DNA of 64,000 nt from Polaribacter sp. (GCA_028336245.1 JAOKTT010000005.1:1-64000); one strand, 5' to 3'. Shown: positions 54,577 to 63,922, counted from the stretch's first letter. Program-made: numbers and translations. The notes: a model not told the origin generated them from the letters alone.

Positions 54577-54692
54577 ACAATTAATCATAATAATTTAAGA
54601 ACATGAAACAAAAACAATTAATTAATGTGAACAATCAATTAATCAAAACAATTTAAAAACATGAAACAAAAACAATTAATTAGTTTAAACAA
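54577..54692 (+). repeat. 58-bp tandem duplication of the susC start region
   Basis: Two consecutive units of 58 bases (54577-54634 and 54635-54692). Each contains the same AT-rich leader CAATTAATCA...AATTTAA(A/G)AAC followed by an ATG and the same codons for MKQKQLI. The second ATG (54661) starts susC; the first (54603) starts a short ORF. Confidence 0.85.
54603..54656 (+). CDS. 17-codon leader ORF before susC
   Basis: Reads MKQKQLINVNNQLIKTI and stops four bases before the susC start. Its first seven residues equal those of SusC, because it arose from the 58-bp duplication. It has the same upstream sequence as susC and so may be translated. It could couple or weaken translation of susC, or be a neutral by-product. 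Confidence 0.45.
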   Translation: MKQKQLINVNNQLIKTI

Positions 54693-57600
54693 TGTGTTTC
54701 ACACGTTGTCTCGACTTAAGTCAAATCTAAGTTTATCCCTTTTTTTTGTTGCACTATTTGCTGTTTTATCTCAGGGATATTCCCAGGTAACAATTTCCGG
54801 TAGTATTTCAGATGTTAGTGGTACTCCTTTAATAGGAACAAGTGTAGTTGAAAAGGGAACCAGTAATGGAACCCAATCAGACTTCGATGGAAATTTTCTA
54901 ATTGAAAATGTAAAAAATGATGGAACCTTAATTTTTAGTTACCTAGGGTTTAAATCTATTGAAGTTTCAGTTGCAGGAAAATCGACAATCAATGTTATAC
55001 TTCAAGAGGATCTTAACAATTTAGATGAAGTGGTAATAATAGGATATGGTAGTCAGAAAAAATCTGATCTTACTGGAGCAGTCGGCAGAGTGAAGGAAAG
55101 CCAATTAATGGAACGTCCTGTTGCTACAATAAATCAAGCACTAGCAGGAAAAGTTGCTGGAGTTCAAATTAATACAGCTAGTGGTAGACCAGGCGGTAGA
55201 ACAAAAGTGCGTATTAGAGGTATAAGTTCAATCAATACGGGTAATGATCCTCTCTATGTAGTAGATGGAGTTCAACTGCCGCAGGGTGCAGCCACACAAG
55301 GTCAAGGTAACTCTGTAATAGATTATATTAATCCAGCTGATATTGTTTCAATAGAGGTTTTAAAAGACGCTTCAGCAACGGCTATATATGGATCCAGAGG
55401 TGCAAATGGTGTTATATTAGTTTCAACAAAAAAAGGCAAATCGGGAGAAACTAAGTTTACCTATAATTCCGAATTTTTTATAAATTCCTATGGTCCTAAT
55501 TCGATCCCCGATGTATTGAATTCAGAACAATTTCAAATGGTTGAGCAATTAGCTTGGGAAAATTCTGAGAAATTTGATCCTACGGGATGGGCAGCAGGGA
55601 ATTACGTAAATCAAGAGCCTAATCAAAAAAGGCAGGGTGCTTTTCTTGGAGACCTTGTTAATGAACTTTTTGATTCTAATGGTAAAGCTAATTATGATAC
55701 AGATTGGTATGATGAGCTATTACAACATAAGGTATCTCAAAATCATCAGTTTGGATTTTCTGGAGGTAACGAAAAAACAACCTTTAGTGCCTCTGTTGGT
55801 TTAAGAGATGAAAGAGGCCTTCTTATAAATTCTTACGTAAAAAGATACTCCACAAGATTTAATATGGAGAGTGAAGTTAATTCATGGTTAAAAATAGGTG
55901 GAACAGTAGATTTTAGCGTACGACAAGAAAGATTTCAAGATACTGGCGAATGGGTATTTGCTAATGCAACTAGAGGTTTCCCATTTATGCCAGTTCAATA
56001 TGCAACCGGAAACAATCCATTCTTTCCTCCATGGTTTTTAAACTATGCAACTAATTTAGAATATGGACAAGGTACTGCCATGGCAGGTGATTTTATGTGG
56101 AATCCAGTAATGGATTTAAAAGATCGAGAATACACCACTGATACCCACAATTTTACTGGTAGTTTCTTTACAAATATTAAGCTTTCTACGGATTTAGAAA
56201 TGAAAACAATTGTTGCTTCAAATGTACTAAATCAAGGAAGAAAAATATTTTTTCCAGGATATTTTAATGGTGGAAATAATGGGGCTATTCAAGGTCAATC
56301 AAGAAGTATTTTTTATTCAGTTGAAAACTATTTAACCTATACAAAGGAAATTGATGAAAATAATTCAATAACAGCTTTATTAGGAGCTTCATGGCAACAA
56401 ACTGACCGAAATTATTTCCAAGGCGATGGATATGGCACCCCTTCAGATGGCTACGGTCCTAACAATCTAGGAGCGGCATCTTTTAAAAATTCAGCATCAT
56501 CTATGGAAGCTGAATCGCTTAATTCTTATTTTACTAGAATTAATTATAATTTGAAAGACAAATATCTTTTAACTTTCACTGCAAGAGCAGATGGATCCTC
56601 TAAGTTTGGGGCAGCAAATAAATGGGCTTATTTTCCTTCAGCAGCTGCTGCCTGGAAAATATCTGAGGAAGACTTTCTTGCCGACAATACTCAAATATCA
56701 AACCTTAAGCTTAGAGCAAGTTACGGTCAAACGGGTAACTCAAGTATAGCCGCTTACTCTTCGGAAGCTCAACTGGGTCCTGGAGCTAATATTGGCGGAA
56801 GTAATATTCCTGGATATACAGCTGCTTTTGGGAGCAGTTCAGCAGGAGGAACTGGGCTACTTACTCTTGAAAACTCTGATTTAAGATGGGAGGTTGTAAC
56901 ACAGTATGACATTGGAGTTGAACTGGGACTATTTGACAATAGAATCAATTTGGAATTAGACTATTATAATAGAAAAACAACCGATATGCTGTTGAATGCT
57001 CCAATTCCAGCAACAAGCGGATTCAGTGTTTTAACACAAAATATTGGATCAATGGTAAATAAAGGTTTCGAATTGAGTTTAAATTCAACAAATATTGATA
57101 CTCCTGACTTTACATGGAATTCAACTTTTAATATTTCGATGAATACAAATGAAGTACTTTCACTCGCTTCACCGTCCGATATTTTTGGAGTTGGATCAGG
57201 TGATTATCTTGGTGGTGGTTCGATCATTAGAATAGGTGAAGCTATGGGTTCTATGTATGGATTTACTCGTTTAGGAGTCTGGGGTACAGAGGAAGCTGCA
57301 GAGGCGGCCAAATATAATTTATTACCAGGAGACGTAAAACATAAAGACTTCAATGGTGATTATGTAATTGATAATGATGATAGATCTATAATTGGGAATG
57401 GATATGCCGATGCCTATGGGACCTTTGTAAATTATTTTACATATAAAAACTTTGATTTAACAATTGATCTTCAATATTCTATTGGTAACGATGTTGCTGA
57501 CCTTGCATTACATCAGGGTGAAAACGAAGTAGGAAGAGCCAATAATTACATAACGGTATTAGATGCTTGGACGCCTGATAATCAAAATACAATGATTCCA

Positions 57601-57921
57601 CAACTAAGAAATTCCTCTGCTGGATTTGTGTCATTATACGATTCTCACATGGTAAAAGATGCTTCTTTTCTTCGTGGAAATAACTTGATATTTGGATATA
57701 CATTTAAACCTGAATTACTACAACGTATAAACTTAAAGAATTTAAGAATATATGGTTCGGCTCAGAATTTCTTTTTAGTAACGAATAAAGATTTAATGGG
57801 AGATCCAGAAGTAGATGACAAAAACGCATTTGGAGGTTCAGGAGTTGCTTCACAAGGAGTGAAGTGGTATGATTATCCAAGATCCTCAACTTTTACGCTA
57901 GGATTACAAATTGGACTTTAA
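54661..57921 (+). CDS. SusC/RagA family TonB-dependent outer-membrane transporter
   Basis: A 1086-residue TonB-dependent channel that imports oligosaccharides (or peptides) together with a SusD lipoprotein. Signal peptide to about residue 40 (ending QGYSQ). Next comes the CarboxypepD-regulatory-like domain (VTISGSISDVSGTPLIGTSV, YLGFKSIEVSVAGKS). The SusC marker follows: LDEVVIIGYGSQKKSDLTGA with the TonB box region, then the plug (GKVAGVQINTASGRPGG, LYVVDGVQLP, IEVLKDASATAIYGSRGANG) and a 22-strand barrel to the end. It is next to susD with a 26-base gap. Confidence 0.96.
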   Translation: MKQKQLISLNNVFHTLSRLKSNLSLSLFFVALFAVLSQGYSQVTISGSISDVSGTPLIGTSVVEKGTSNGTQSDFDGNFLIENVKNDGTLIFSYLGFKSIEVSVAGKSTINVILQEDLNNLDEVVIIGYGSQKKSDLTGAVGRVKESQLMERPVATINQALAGKVAGVQINTASGRPGGRTKVRIRGISSINTGNDPLYVVDGVQLPQGAATQGQGNSVIDYINPADIVSIEVLKDASATAIYGSRGANGVILVSTKKGKSGETKFTYNSEFFINSYGPNSIPDVLNSEQFQMVEQLAWENSEKFDPTGWAAGNYVNQEPNQKRQGAFLGDLVNELFDSNGKANYDTDWYDELLQHKVSQNHQFGFSGGNEKTTFSASVGLRDERGLLINSYVKRYSTRFNMESEVNSWLKIGGTVDFSVRQERFQDTGEWVFANATRGFPFMPVQYATGNNPFFPPWFLNYATNLEYGQGTAMAGDFMWNPVMDLKDREYTTDTHNFTGSFFTNIKLSTDLEMKTIVASNVLNQGRKIFFPGYFNGGNNGAIQGQSRSIFYSVENYLTYTKEIDENNSITALLGASWQQTDRNYFQGDGYGTPSDGYGPNNLGAASFKNSASSMEAESLNSYFTRINYNLKDKYLLTFTARADGSSKFGAANKWAYFPSAAAAWKISEEDFLADNTQISNLKLRASYGQTGNSSIAAYSSEAQLGPGANIGGSNIPGYTAAFGSSSAGGTGLLTLENSDLRWEVVTQYDIGVELGLFDNRINLELDYYNRKTTDMLLNAPIPATSGFSVLTQNIGSMVNKGFELSLNSTNIDTPDFTWNSTFNISMNTNEVLSLASPSDIFGVGSGDYLGGGSIIRIGEAMGSMYGFTRLGVWGTEEAAEAAKYNLLPGDVKHKDFNGDYVIDNDDRSIIGNGYADAYGTFVNYFTYKNFDLTIDLQYSIGNDVADLALHQGENEVGRANNYITVLDAWTPDNQNTMIPQLRNSSAGFVSLYDSHMVKDASFLRGNNLIFGYTFKPELLQRINLKNLRIYGSAQNFFLVTNKDLMGDPEVDDKNAFGGSGVASQGVKWYDYPRSSTFTLGLQIGL

Positions 57922-57947
57922 TTACAGAAAACTTAAAATTATAACTT

Positions 57948-59483
57948 ATGAAAATTTTTAAAATAAAAGGTTTAAATAGAGCATTAACTATAGCGCTCGT
58001 AACCACAACTATATTAAGTTGTTCAGATTTTCTAGAGGAAAATAACCAATCCTCTTTAAATCCTGATTCTTTTTATAAAACAGGGACTCATGCTGAATCT
58101 GCTTTAAACGCAGTTTATGCAACTACAAGAGATATTTTCGGTGGGTTTTCCGGTGGTAATTCCAGTAATTGGCATTTATTAGAAGCAGTAACAGGCCAGT
58201 CGATAAATAATAGCTCTAGTAATCCAGACTTGAATAGTTTAGCATCATTGTCTTATAATTCTAATTTAATACATGCAAGAAATGTATGGGCAGGAACTTA
58301 TAAGCTTATTGGAAACGCAAATATGGTAATTGAAAATGTTCCAGATATTTTTATGTCAGAGGCTAGGAAAAAACAAATTTTAGGAGAAGCCTATTTCCTT
58401 AGAGCTTGGGCTTATTTTAATGCTGTGAGAATATGGGGAGATATCCCATTGCTAACTTCACCTGTAGGTACGGGTTCTCCAGATTTTTATGCTGAACGAA
58501 CTTCACAAAGCATCGTATACGATCAAATTGTGTTTGATTTACAATTTGCTGAAACAGCAGGATTACCATTTATTGATCAAAGTGGTAGGGTTTCTATCGC
58601 AGCTGTAAAGTCTTTACTATCTAAAGTTTATCTTACAATGGCTGGACACCCGCTAAACAAAACGGAACATTATGCAGATGCAGCAGAAAAGGCCAAAGAA
58701 GTAATTGACAATGGTGGATTATCTCTTTTTGATACGTACGGAGAAATATTTTTAGAAAGTAATGAAAATAAAGGTGAACACATTTTTAGTATACAATATG
58801 CGCCGAATGTAAGTGCAAACTTCGAATCATTAAGTTTTCTCCCTCCGAAAAACATTACAAAAGGCGGTGCTCTTGGTTGGCAAACAAATTTGCCTGAAAC
58901 TAATTTTTATAATTCATTTGAAAGTGGAGATAAACGAAAAAATAATCGTGAAGGTTGGTTTTATACTGATTATTTTTTGGGTGGAAACGGAGCGCTTACT
59001 GACTTAGGTAGTCCTCATATTTTTAAAGCCTTCAATGTAGCGAATTTCGGAAGTGATACTACTGAGGGCAATGGCCTAGGTGACTTTCTGAATTTTTCAG
59101 TTATTCGTTTTGCTGAGGTATTGCTTATTTATGCGGAAGCATCAAATGAGGTTTCTGGACCTACCACAGCTGCAATTGATGCTATTAAAAAGTTGAGAGA
59201 CAGAGCAGGGTTAACAACAGCAACCTCTTTATCAAAAGATTTATTCAGAGAATTAATTTGGAAAGAAAGATGGCATGAGTTGTGTTATGAGCGAGTAACT
59301 TGGTTTGATATGGTTCGTCTTAGAAAGGTATTTAACAGCAAAACAGGTGATTTCGACAATTTTGTGGGTCATACTAATCTTAGTTCAAATCAAGCTTTTC
59401 AGGAAAAACATTTGCTATTTCCAATACCTGCGCTGGAAATGGTTAATAATCCAAATTTGACTCAAAACCTAGGATATAATTAA
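57948..59483 (+). CDS. RagB/SusD family nutrient-binding outer-membrane lipoprotein
   Basis: 511 residues, surface lipoprotein forming the lid of the SusC channel. Lipobox at ILSCSDFLEE. Family signatures: ESALNAVYATTRDIFGG, RKKQILGEAYFLRAWAYFN, VRIWGDIPLLT, AAVKSLLSKVYLTMAG, FSVIRFAEVLLIYAEASNE, LRDRAGLTT and the C-terminal ELIWKERWHELCYERVTWFD with FPIPALEMVNNPNLTQNLGY. It is complete. Ligand not deducible from sequence. Confidence 0.96.
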   Translation: MKIFKIKGLNRALTIALVTTTILSCSDFLEENNQSSLNPDSFYKTGTHAESALNAVYATTRDIFGGFSGGNSSNWHLLEAVTGQSINNSSSNPDLNSLASLSYNSNLIHARNVWAGTYKLIGNANMVIENVPDIFMSEARKKQILGEAYFLRAWAYFNAVRIWGDIPLLTSPVGTGSPDFYAERTSQSIVYDQIVFDLQFAETAGLPFIDQSGRVSIAAVKSLLSKVYLTMAGHPLNKTEHYADAAEKAKEVIDNGGLSLFDTYGEIFLESNENKGEHIFSIQYAPNVSANFESLSFLPPKNITKGGALGWQTNLPETNFYNSFESGDKRKNNREGWFYTDYFLGGNGALTDLGSPHIFKAFNVANFGSDTTEGNGLGDFLNFSVIRFAEVLLIYAEASNEVSGPTTAAIDAIKKLRDRAGLTTATSLSKDLFRELIWKERWHELCYERVTWFDMVRLRKVFNSKTGDFDNFVGHTNLSSNQAFQEKHLLFPIPALEMVNNPNLTQNLGYN

Positions 59484-59901
59484 TATAAACTCATTTTTAC
59501 CAAAAGCTTATTTTGGTGAGAATACACAAAATATAGTAAGTGTTTTTCAAAATTTAATTAGTTGATTAATATTTTGAGAATATAATTAGTATTAATAGAT
59601 TTACTTTGTTTTTTTAGTTATTCTAGCAGATTTACTTCGATAAAATAGTTTTATTGATTGTATTTCTGCTAGTTTTATTTTAAATATTATTGGTCTAAAA
59701 TTAAGTTCTATTATATTTTTATCATCAGATATATCTTAAAAATTAAAAAAACTATTTAAATTTTAAGTAATGAAAAGTTAATAATCATTTTAACTAAAGT
59801 AATCTATATGTTTGGAAACGAATCAGCACAAACCGGTAGTTATAGTAAAGAAAATCCTTCAAACATGTCTGGGATTAAGTTCTAAAATTAGTAATAATCT
59901 T
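59484..59901 (+). other. Stem-loop and AT-rich gap after susD
   Basis: Behind the susD stop lies ACCAAAA-GCTTA-TTTTGGT (59499-59517), a perfect 7-bp stem without a T run on the plus strand, perhaps a 3' stabilising or processing hairpin. The rest is very AT-rich. At 59812-59856 a frame reads NQHKPVVIVKKIL, similar to the N-terminus of the MFS transporter at 48747 (LKPVVVSKKIL), a possible relic. Otherwise I see nothing. Confidence 0.4.
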
Positions 59902-60831
59902 ATGAAAATTATTAATTTTTTAATTCTTAGCCTTTTAGTTTTAACTGTTTCCTGTAAATCGAAAATAGACAAAATAACTAAGAAAAAAATTCATAAAATT
60001 GAAGTACATGGCCATCGAGGAGAACGTGGAAATTTACCAGAGAATTCTATTGAAGCTTTTTTAGGAGCTCTTCATAAAGGTGTTAATGTTCTTGAATTAG
60101 ATATTGTAATTTCTAAAGACCGCAAGGTAGTAGTGTCACACGAACCGTTTATGTCTTGGGTATACATGTCGAAACCTTCTGGCGAACCTATAAATAAAGA
60201 TGAAGAAAGAAACTTTAATTTATACCAAATGGATTATGATAGCATTAGAATTTTTGATGGCGGTTCAAGAGGGAATTATAAGTTTCCGCAACAACAAAAG
60301 TTAAAGACGTATAAACCACTTTTAAGTGAAGTTTTTAATGTAATTGAAACTGAAATTAAGAATAATAATCTAGAGCAGGTAAAATATAATATTGAAATTA
60401 AATCGGCTGAAGATGTTTCTGATGTGTATTTACCACAACCTGATGATTTTGTTAATTTAGTTATGCAGATTATAATTGAAAATAATATGGAACACAGAAT
60501 CAATATTCAGTCGTTCGATCCTACCATTCTTAAAATCTTACATAAAAAGTATCCCGAAATTGAAATAGCATATTTGGTTTCAAAAGGTAATATTCAAAAT
60601 AATTTAAAATATCTTGATTTTAGACCTAATATTTACAGTCCGAATTTTAAATTAATAAGTAATCAACAATCGGTCGATTCTCTAAAAGATATGAGTATAA
60701 AAGTGATTCCATGGACTGTAAACGAAGAAGAGGATATAAAAAAACAAATTGAATTGCAAGTAGATGGCATTATTACTGATTACCCAGAACGTGTTATCAT
60801 TCAATGTAAAAGTATAACGCAACAAAATTAA
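59902..60831 (+). CDS. Glycerophosphodiester phosphodiesterase-family lipoprotein
   Basis: An exported lipoprotein of about 309 residues with the GDPD TIM barrel. The frame is open to a TTG at 59812, but the ATG at 59902 begins MKIINFLILSLLVLTVSCKS with a lipobox Cys, so that is the start. Catalytic motifs are complete: HGHRGERGNLPENSIEAF (His, Arg, Glu), VLELDIVISKDRKVVVSHEP (Glu, Asp and second His), NIEIKS and IPWTVNEEEDI. The family splits glycerophosphodiesters into an alcohol and glycerol phosphate. In a susCD locus it may trim glycerophosphoryl groups from an imported glycan or wall polymer, which is inference. Confidence 0.9.
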   Translation: MKIINFLILSLLVLTVSCKSKIDKITKKKIHKIEVHGHRGERGNLPENSIEAFLGALHKGVNVLELDIVISKDRKVVVSHEPFMSWVYMSKPSGEPINKDEERNFNLYQMDYDSIRIFDGGSRGNYKFPQQQKLKTYKPLLSEVFNVIETEIKNNNLEQVKYNIEIKSAEDVSDVYLPQPDDFVNLVMQIIIENNMEHRINIQSFDPTILKILHKKYPEIEIAYLVSKGNIQNNLKYLDFRPNIYSPNFKLISNQQSVDSLKDMSIKVIPWTVNEEEDIKKQIELQVDGIITDYPERVIIQCKSITQQN

Positions 60832-60904
60832 TAATATAATAGAGGTTTGCTAAAATAGTTATTCTATTTACTATTTGAAAGTGTTACTAAACGAATGCGT
60901 ATTA

Positions 60905-61151
60905 TGGGAATTGCCTAAGGCAATGTTTATAGTATCTGTATTTTATTTGTTGCTAATTTAGGAATAGTGAATGCCTTGGTTTGTTAGCAATTTGGCCATT
61001 AACTTTTATTGATTTAGAGAAATTCAATAAAACAGTATTAGCTTTACTTATAGTAGTAATAGTCGAAGGTTCCATAATTCCAGCACTTTATATATGTATG
61101 ACTGAAGCCACGTCATTATTTTATATTTCGCTATTTGGGGATATGAACTGA
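60905..61151 (+). pseudogene. C-terminal relic of a sugar MFS transporter (NagP/GluP-like)
   Basis: Between the GDPD and nagB genes a broken frame reads VANLGIVNALV, then after a one-base shift near 60982 LAIWPLTFIDLEKFNKTVLA, LLIVVIVEGSIIPALYICMT and so to a TGA at 61149. This corresponds to the late helices of hexose/amino-sugar MFS permeases (NALVWxxIWPLAxxGLGKFTKxxSALLIMxIxGGAxxPLLYG). The rest of the gene is absent here. It stands just before nagB, where a GlcNAc permease would be expected. Confidence 0.6.
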
Positions 61152-61200
61152 AATGAAAATAATTTAATTATATAAACTTAAAAAGTAAACAAATAGTAAG

Positions 61201-63129
61201 ATGTTAAAAAGTAATATTGATAAGGCAACAGGATTCGAAAAACGATTTGAAAATATAAATACCTTAGTTTATAAGAACTCAATTGATGCATCAAAAGCGG
61301 TTGCAAAAGAAATAGCCGACCTAATAAAAATAAAGCAAGCACAAAAGCAAACATGTGTTCTTGGCTTGGCAACAGGCTCATCTCCAAAAGGTTTATATGC
61401 AGAGTTGGTGCGTCTTCATAAGGAAGAGGGCTTAAGCTTTAAAAATGTAGTATCATTCAATTTGGATGAATACTATCCTATGGCGCCAGATTCTATAAAT
61501 AGTTATGTACGTTTCATGGAAGAACAATTATTTAAGCATGTAGATATACTCCCGGAGAACTGTCACATACCTGATGGTACTTTGGCTAAAGAAATTATTT
61601 CAGATTATTGTAACGAATATGAAGTAAAAATTAAAGCTTTAGGCGGTATCGATTTACAAATTTTAGGTATTGGAGGTAATGGACATATTGGTTTTAACGA
61701 ATCTGGAGCACTTCAAAACTCAAAAACAAGGTTAGTCGCTTTAGACCATATCACAAGAGTAGCAGCCAGTGGCGATTTTTCTGGTTTAGATAAAACACCA
61801 AGGACAGCAATTACCTTAGGAGTGAAAAAAATCATGGAAGCTAAAAGGATTATACTTATGGCTTGGGGTGAAGGTAAATCTAATATTATAAAAGTATCAG
61901 TAGAGGGCCCTATTGCTAGGCAAGTGCCAGCATCCTATGTACAAGAGCATAATAATGCAACCTTTGTTTTAGACCAAGCTGCAGGATCAAAATTAACACG
62001 TATTAATAGGCCATGGCTTGTAGAAGAAATTGTTTGGACTGATAATCTCATTAGAAAAGCCGTTTTAGGGTTGGCAATTCATTTGAATAAACCCATTTTA
62101 ATGTTGACAGATGCTGATTATATTGAAAATGGGATGAGTGATTTATTGGCTGATTCAGGTCCTGCTTACGATATCAATATCAAAATATTTAACAATCTAC
62201 AAAACACTATTACGGGTTGGCCAGGAGGTAAACCCAATGCAGATGATATTAAACGCCCTGAAAGAGCAGCACCAGCAAAAAAAAGAGTGCTGATTTTTAG
62301 TCCACATCCAGATGATGATATTATTAGTATGGGGGGTACTTTTAAAAGGTTACAAGAGCAAGGGCACGAAGTGCATGTAGGGTATCAAACGTCTGGGAAC
62401 ATTGCAGTTTCTGATGATGAAGCTTTAAGGTTTACCAGTTTTGTATGCGATTACAATGATAAGTTTGGAATAAAAGGCGATGAAGCTCAAAAAATATACA
62501 AAAAAGTAATCACATTTCTTAAAAACAAAAAGGCAAGTGAGATTGATATTCAAGATGTAAGATATATTAAAGGCTTAATAAGAAAAGGAGAAGCAAAATC
62601 TACATGTTGTTTTATTGGTATTCCAGAAAGCCAGATTCATTTTATGGAATTACCATTTTATGAAACAGGTGCAATAAAAAAGAATCCAGTTGAAACAAAG
62701 GATGTGAAAATAACTTCAGATCTAATCGAGAAAATAAAACCACATCAAATATATGCAGCGGGTGATTTGCAAGATCCACATGGTACGCATAAGGTATGTT
62801 TAGATGTTATTTTTGAAGCTGTGAAACAATTAAAAACTAAAAAATTTATGAATGATTGCTGGGTTTGGCTTTATCGAGGTGCATGGCAAGAATGGGGCAT
62901 TGATGAAATTGAGATGGCTGTACCTATGGGACCAGACCAAGTACTTGAAAAGAGAAAAGGTATTTTCAAACATCAATCGCAAAAAGATGGTGTTGTGTTT
63001 CAAGGAACAGATAGTAGAGAATTTTGGCAGCGTGCGGAAGATAGAAATAAAGAAACTGCAGATTTGTACGATCAATTAGGTATGTCTCGATATGCCGCTA
63101 TGGAAGCTTTCGTAAGGTGGAAATATTAA
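61201..63129 (+). CDS. nagB: Glucosamine-6-phosphate deaminase fused to a PIG-L/LmbE deacetylase-like domain
   Basis: 642 residues, two domains. Residues ~20-280 are NagB: LATGSSPKGLYAELVRLH, FNLDEYYPMAPDSINSYVRF, LGIGGNGHIGFNESG and LDKTPRTAITLGVK; this part turns glucosamine-6-phosphate into fructose-6-phosphate and ammonia. Residues ~365-620 are a PIG-L/LmbE domain with FSPHPDDDIISMGGTFKRLQ, whose His-Pro-Asp-Asp binds zinc, and DLQDPHGTHKVC with the late His pair. Such long NagB proteins are known in Bacteroidota. A deacetylase step on N-acetylated sugar by the second domain is plausible but not shown. It is the last intact gene of the locus. Confidence 0.93.
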   Translation: MLKSNIDKATGFEKRFENINTLVYKNSIDASKAVAKEIADLIKIKQAQKQTCVLGLATGSSPKGLYAELVRLHKEEGLSFKNVVSFNLDEYYPMAPDSINSYVRFMEEQLFKHVDILPENCHIPDGTLAKEIISDYCNEYEVKIKALGGIDLQILGIGGNGHIGFNESGALQNSKTRLVALDHITRVAASGDFSGLDKTPRTAITLGVKKIMEAKRIILMAWGEGKSNIIKVSVEGPIARQVPASYVQEHNNATFVLDQAAGSKLTRINRPWLVEEIVWTDNLIRKAVLGLAIHLNKPILMLTDADYIENGMSDLLADSGPAYDINIKIFNNLQNTITGWPGGKPNADDIKRPERAAPAKKRVLIFSPHPDDDIISMGGTFKRLQEQGHEVHVGYQTSGNIAVSDDEALRFTSFVCDYNDKFGIKGDEAQKIYKKVITFLKNKKASEIDIQDVRYIKGLIRKGEAKSTCCFIGIPESQIHFMELPFYETGAIKKNPVETKDVKITSDLIEKIKPHQIYAAGDLQDPHGTHKVCLDVIFEAVKQLKTKKFMNDCWVWLYRGAWQEWGIDEIEMAVPMGPDQVLEKRKGIFKHQSQKDGVVFQGTDSREFWQRAEDRNKETADLYDQLGMSRYAAMEAFVRWKY

Positions 63130-63164
63130 AATGTATTGTAGCTGAATTTTTAGAAAGTTTTCTA

Positions 63165-63922
63165 GGTATAAACCTTATATTAGAAGTAAAATGGATACAT
63201 TCAGCTATTCAAATGAAAGTAGTACGCGATCACTAGTTACAACCATTATTGGATGATGCTTAAGGTGATTGCAAAGCAAAAGTAATGAAAGCAGTAGACC
63301 CACTATTTATTTTATATACTTCAGGTTCTGCAGGGCAGCCAAAAGGCATGGTGCATAATACAGCTTAATATGTTATATACAGCTTATACGTTTAAAAATG
63401 TATTTCAATATAAAGAAGATGATGTGTATTGGTCTGCAGCCGATATTGGCTGGATAATTGGATACAGTTACCTGGTTTACGGACTACTAGCAAACGGTGC
63501 AACTACAGTGGTGATATTTGAAGGCGTGCCAATTAATGAAGAAGCAATGCACTGTTGTAATTATAGTATAGGCAAAAAGAAAAGTCTTATTAAAGATACT
63601 TGGTGGTAAACGGAGATAGGGGTAATTATGATTACTCTAATTCCGTTTGTAACACTAATAAAACCTACCTATGCAACGCTACCCTTTATTGCTATTTAGC
63701 CTGCGTTAATAGATGAAAACGGAAAAGAGTTAAAAGCAATCAAGTAGATGGTCGACTGTGTATAAAATTCAGTTTACTAGTGGATTACCAAAAACTCGAA
63801 GCGGAAAAATTATGAGACATATTTTACTTAAAATAGCAGATAAAGACACCAGTTATCTAGGAGATGTTAGTACCCTGTTAAACCCTGAAGTGGCAAAGGA
63901 TATTATGGATAAGGTGTTATAG
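63165..63922 (+). pseudogene. Decayed second copy of acs
   Basis: The stretch aligns in order to the intact acs at 45213-47120 but with many stops and deletions. It starts near the equivalent of residue ~215 (AIQMKVVRDH against EIQMKEGRDQ), then [20 protein letters not shown], a stop, [20 protein letters not shown] and [20 protein letters not shown]. About 50 codons are missing before [13 protein letters not shown] is followed by a stop, and after a gap come [20 protein letters not shown] and [14 protein letters not shown], ending with TAG at 63920-63922. The nucleotide match remains high in places. The first third of the gene is absent. Confidence 0.85.

Noticed and set aside
63370-63609. 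Open frame of 79 codons near the window end
   Set aside because: It is one piece of the decayed acs copy and not an independent gene.
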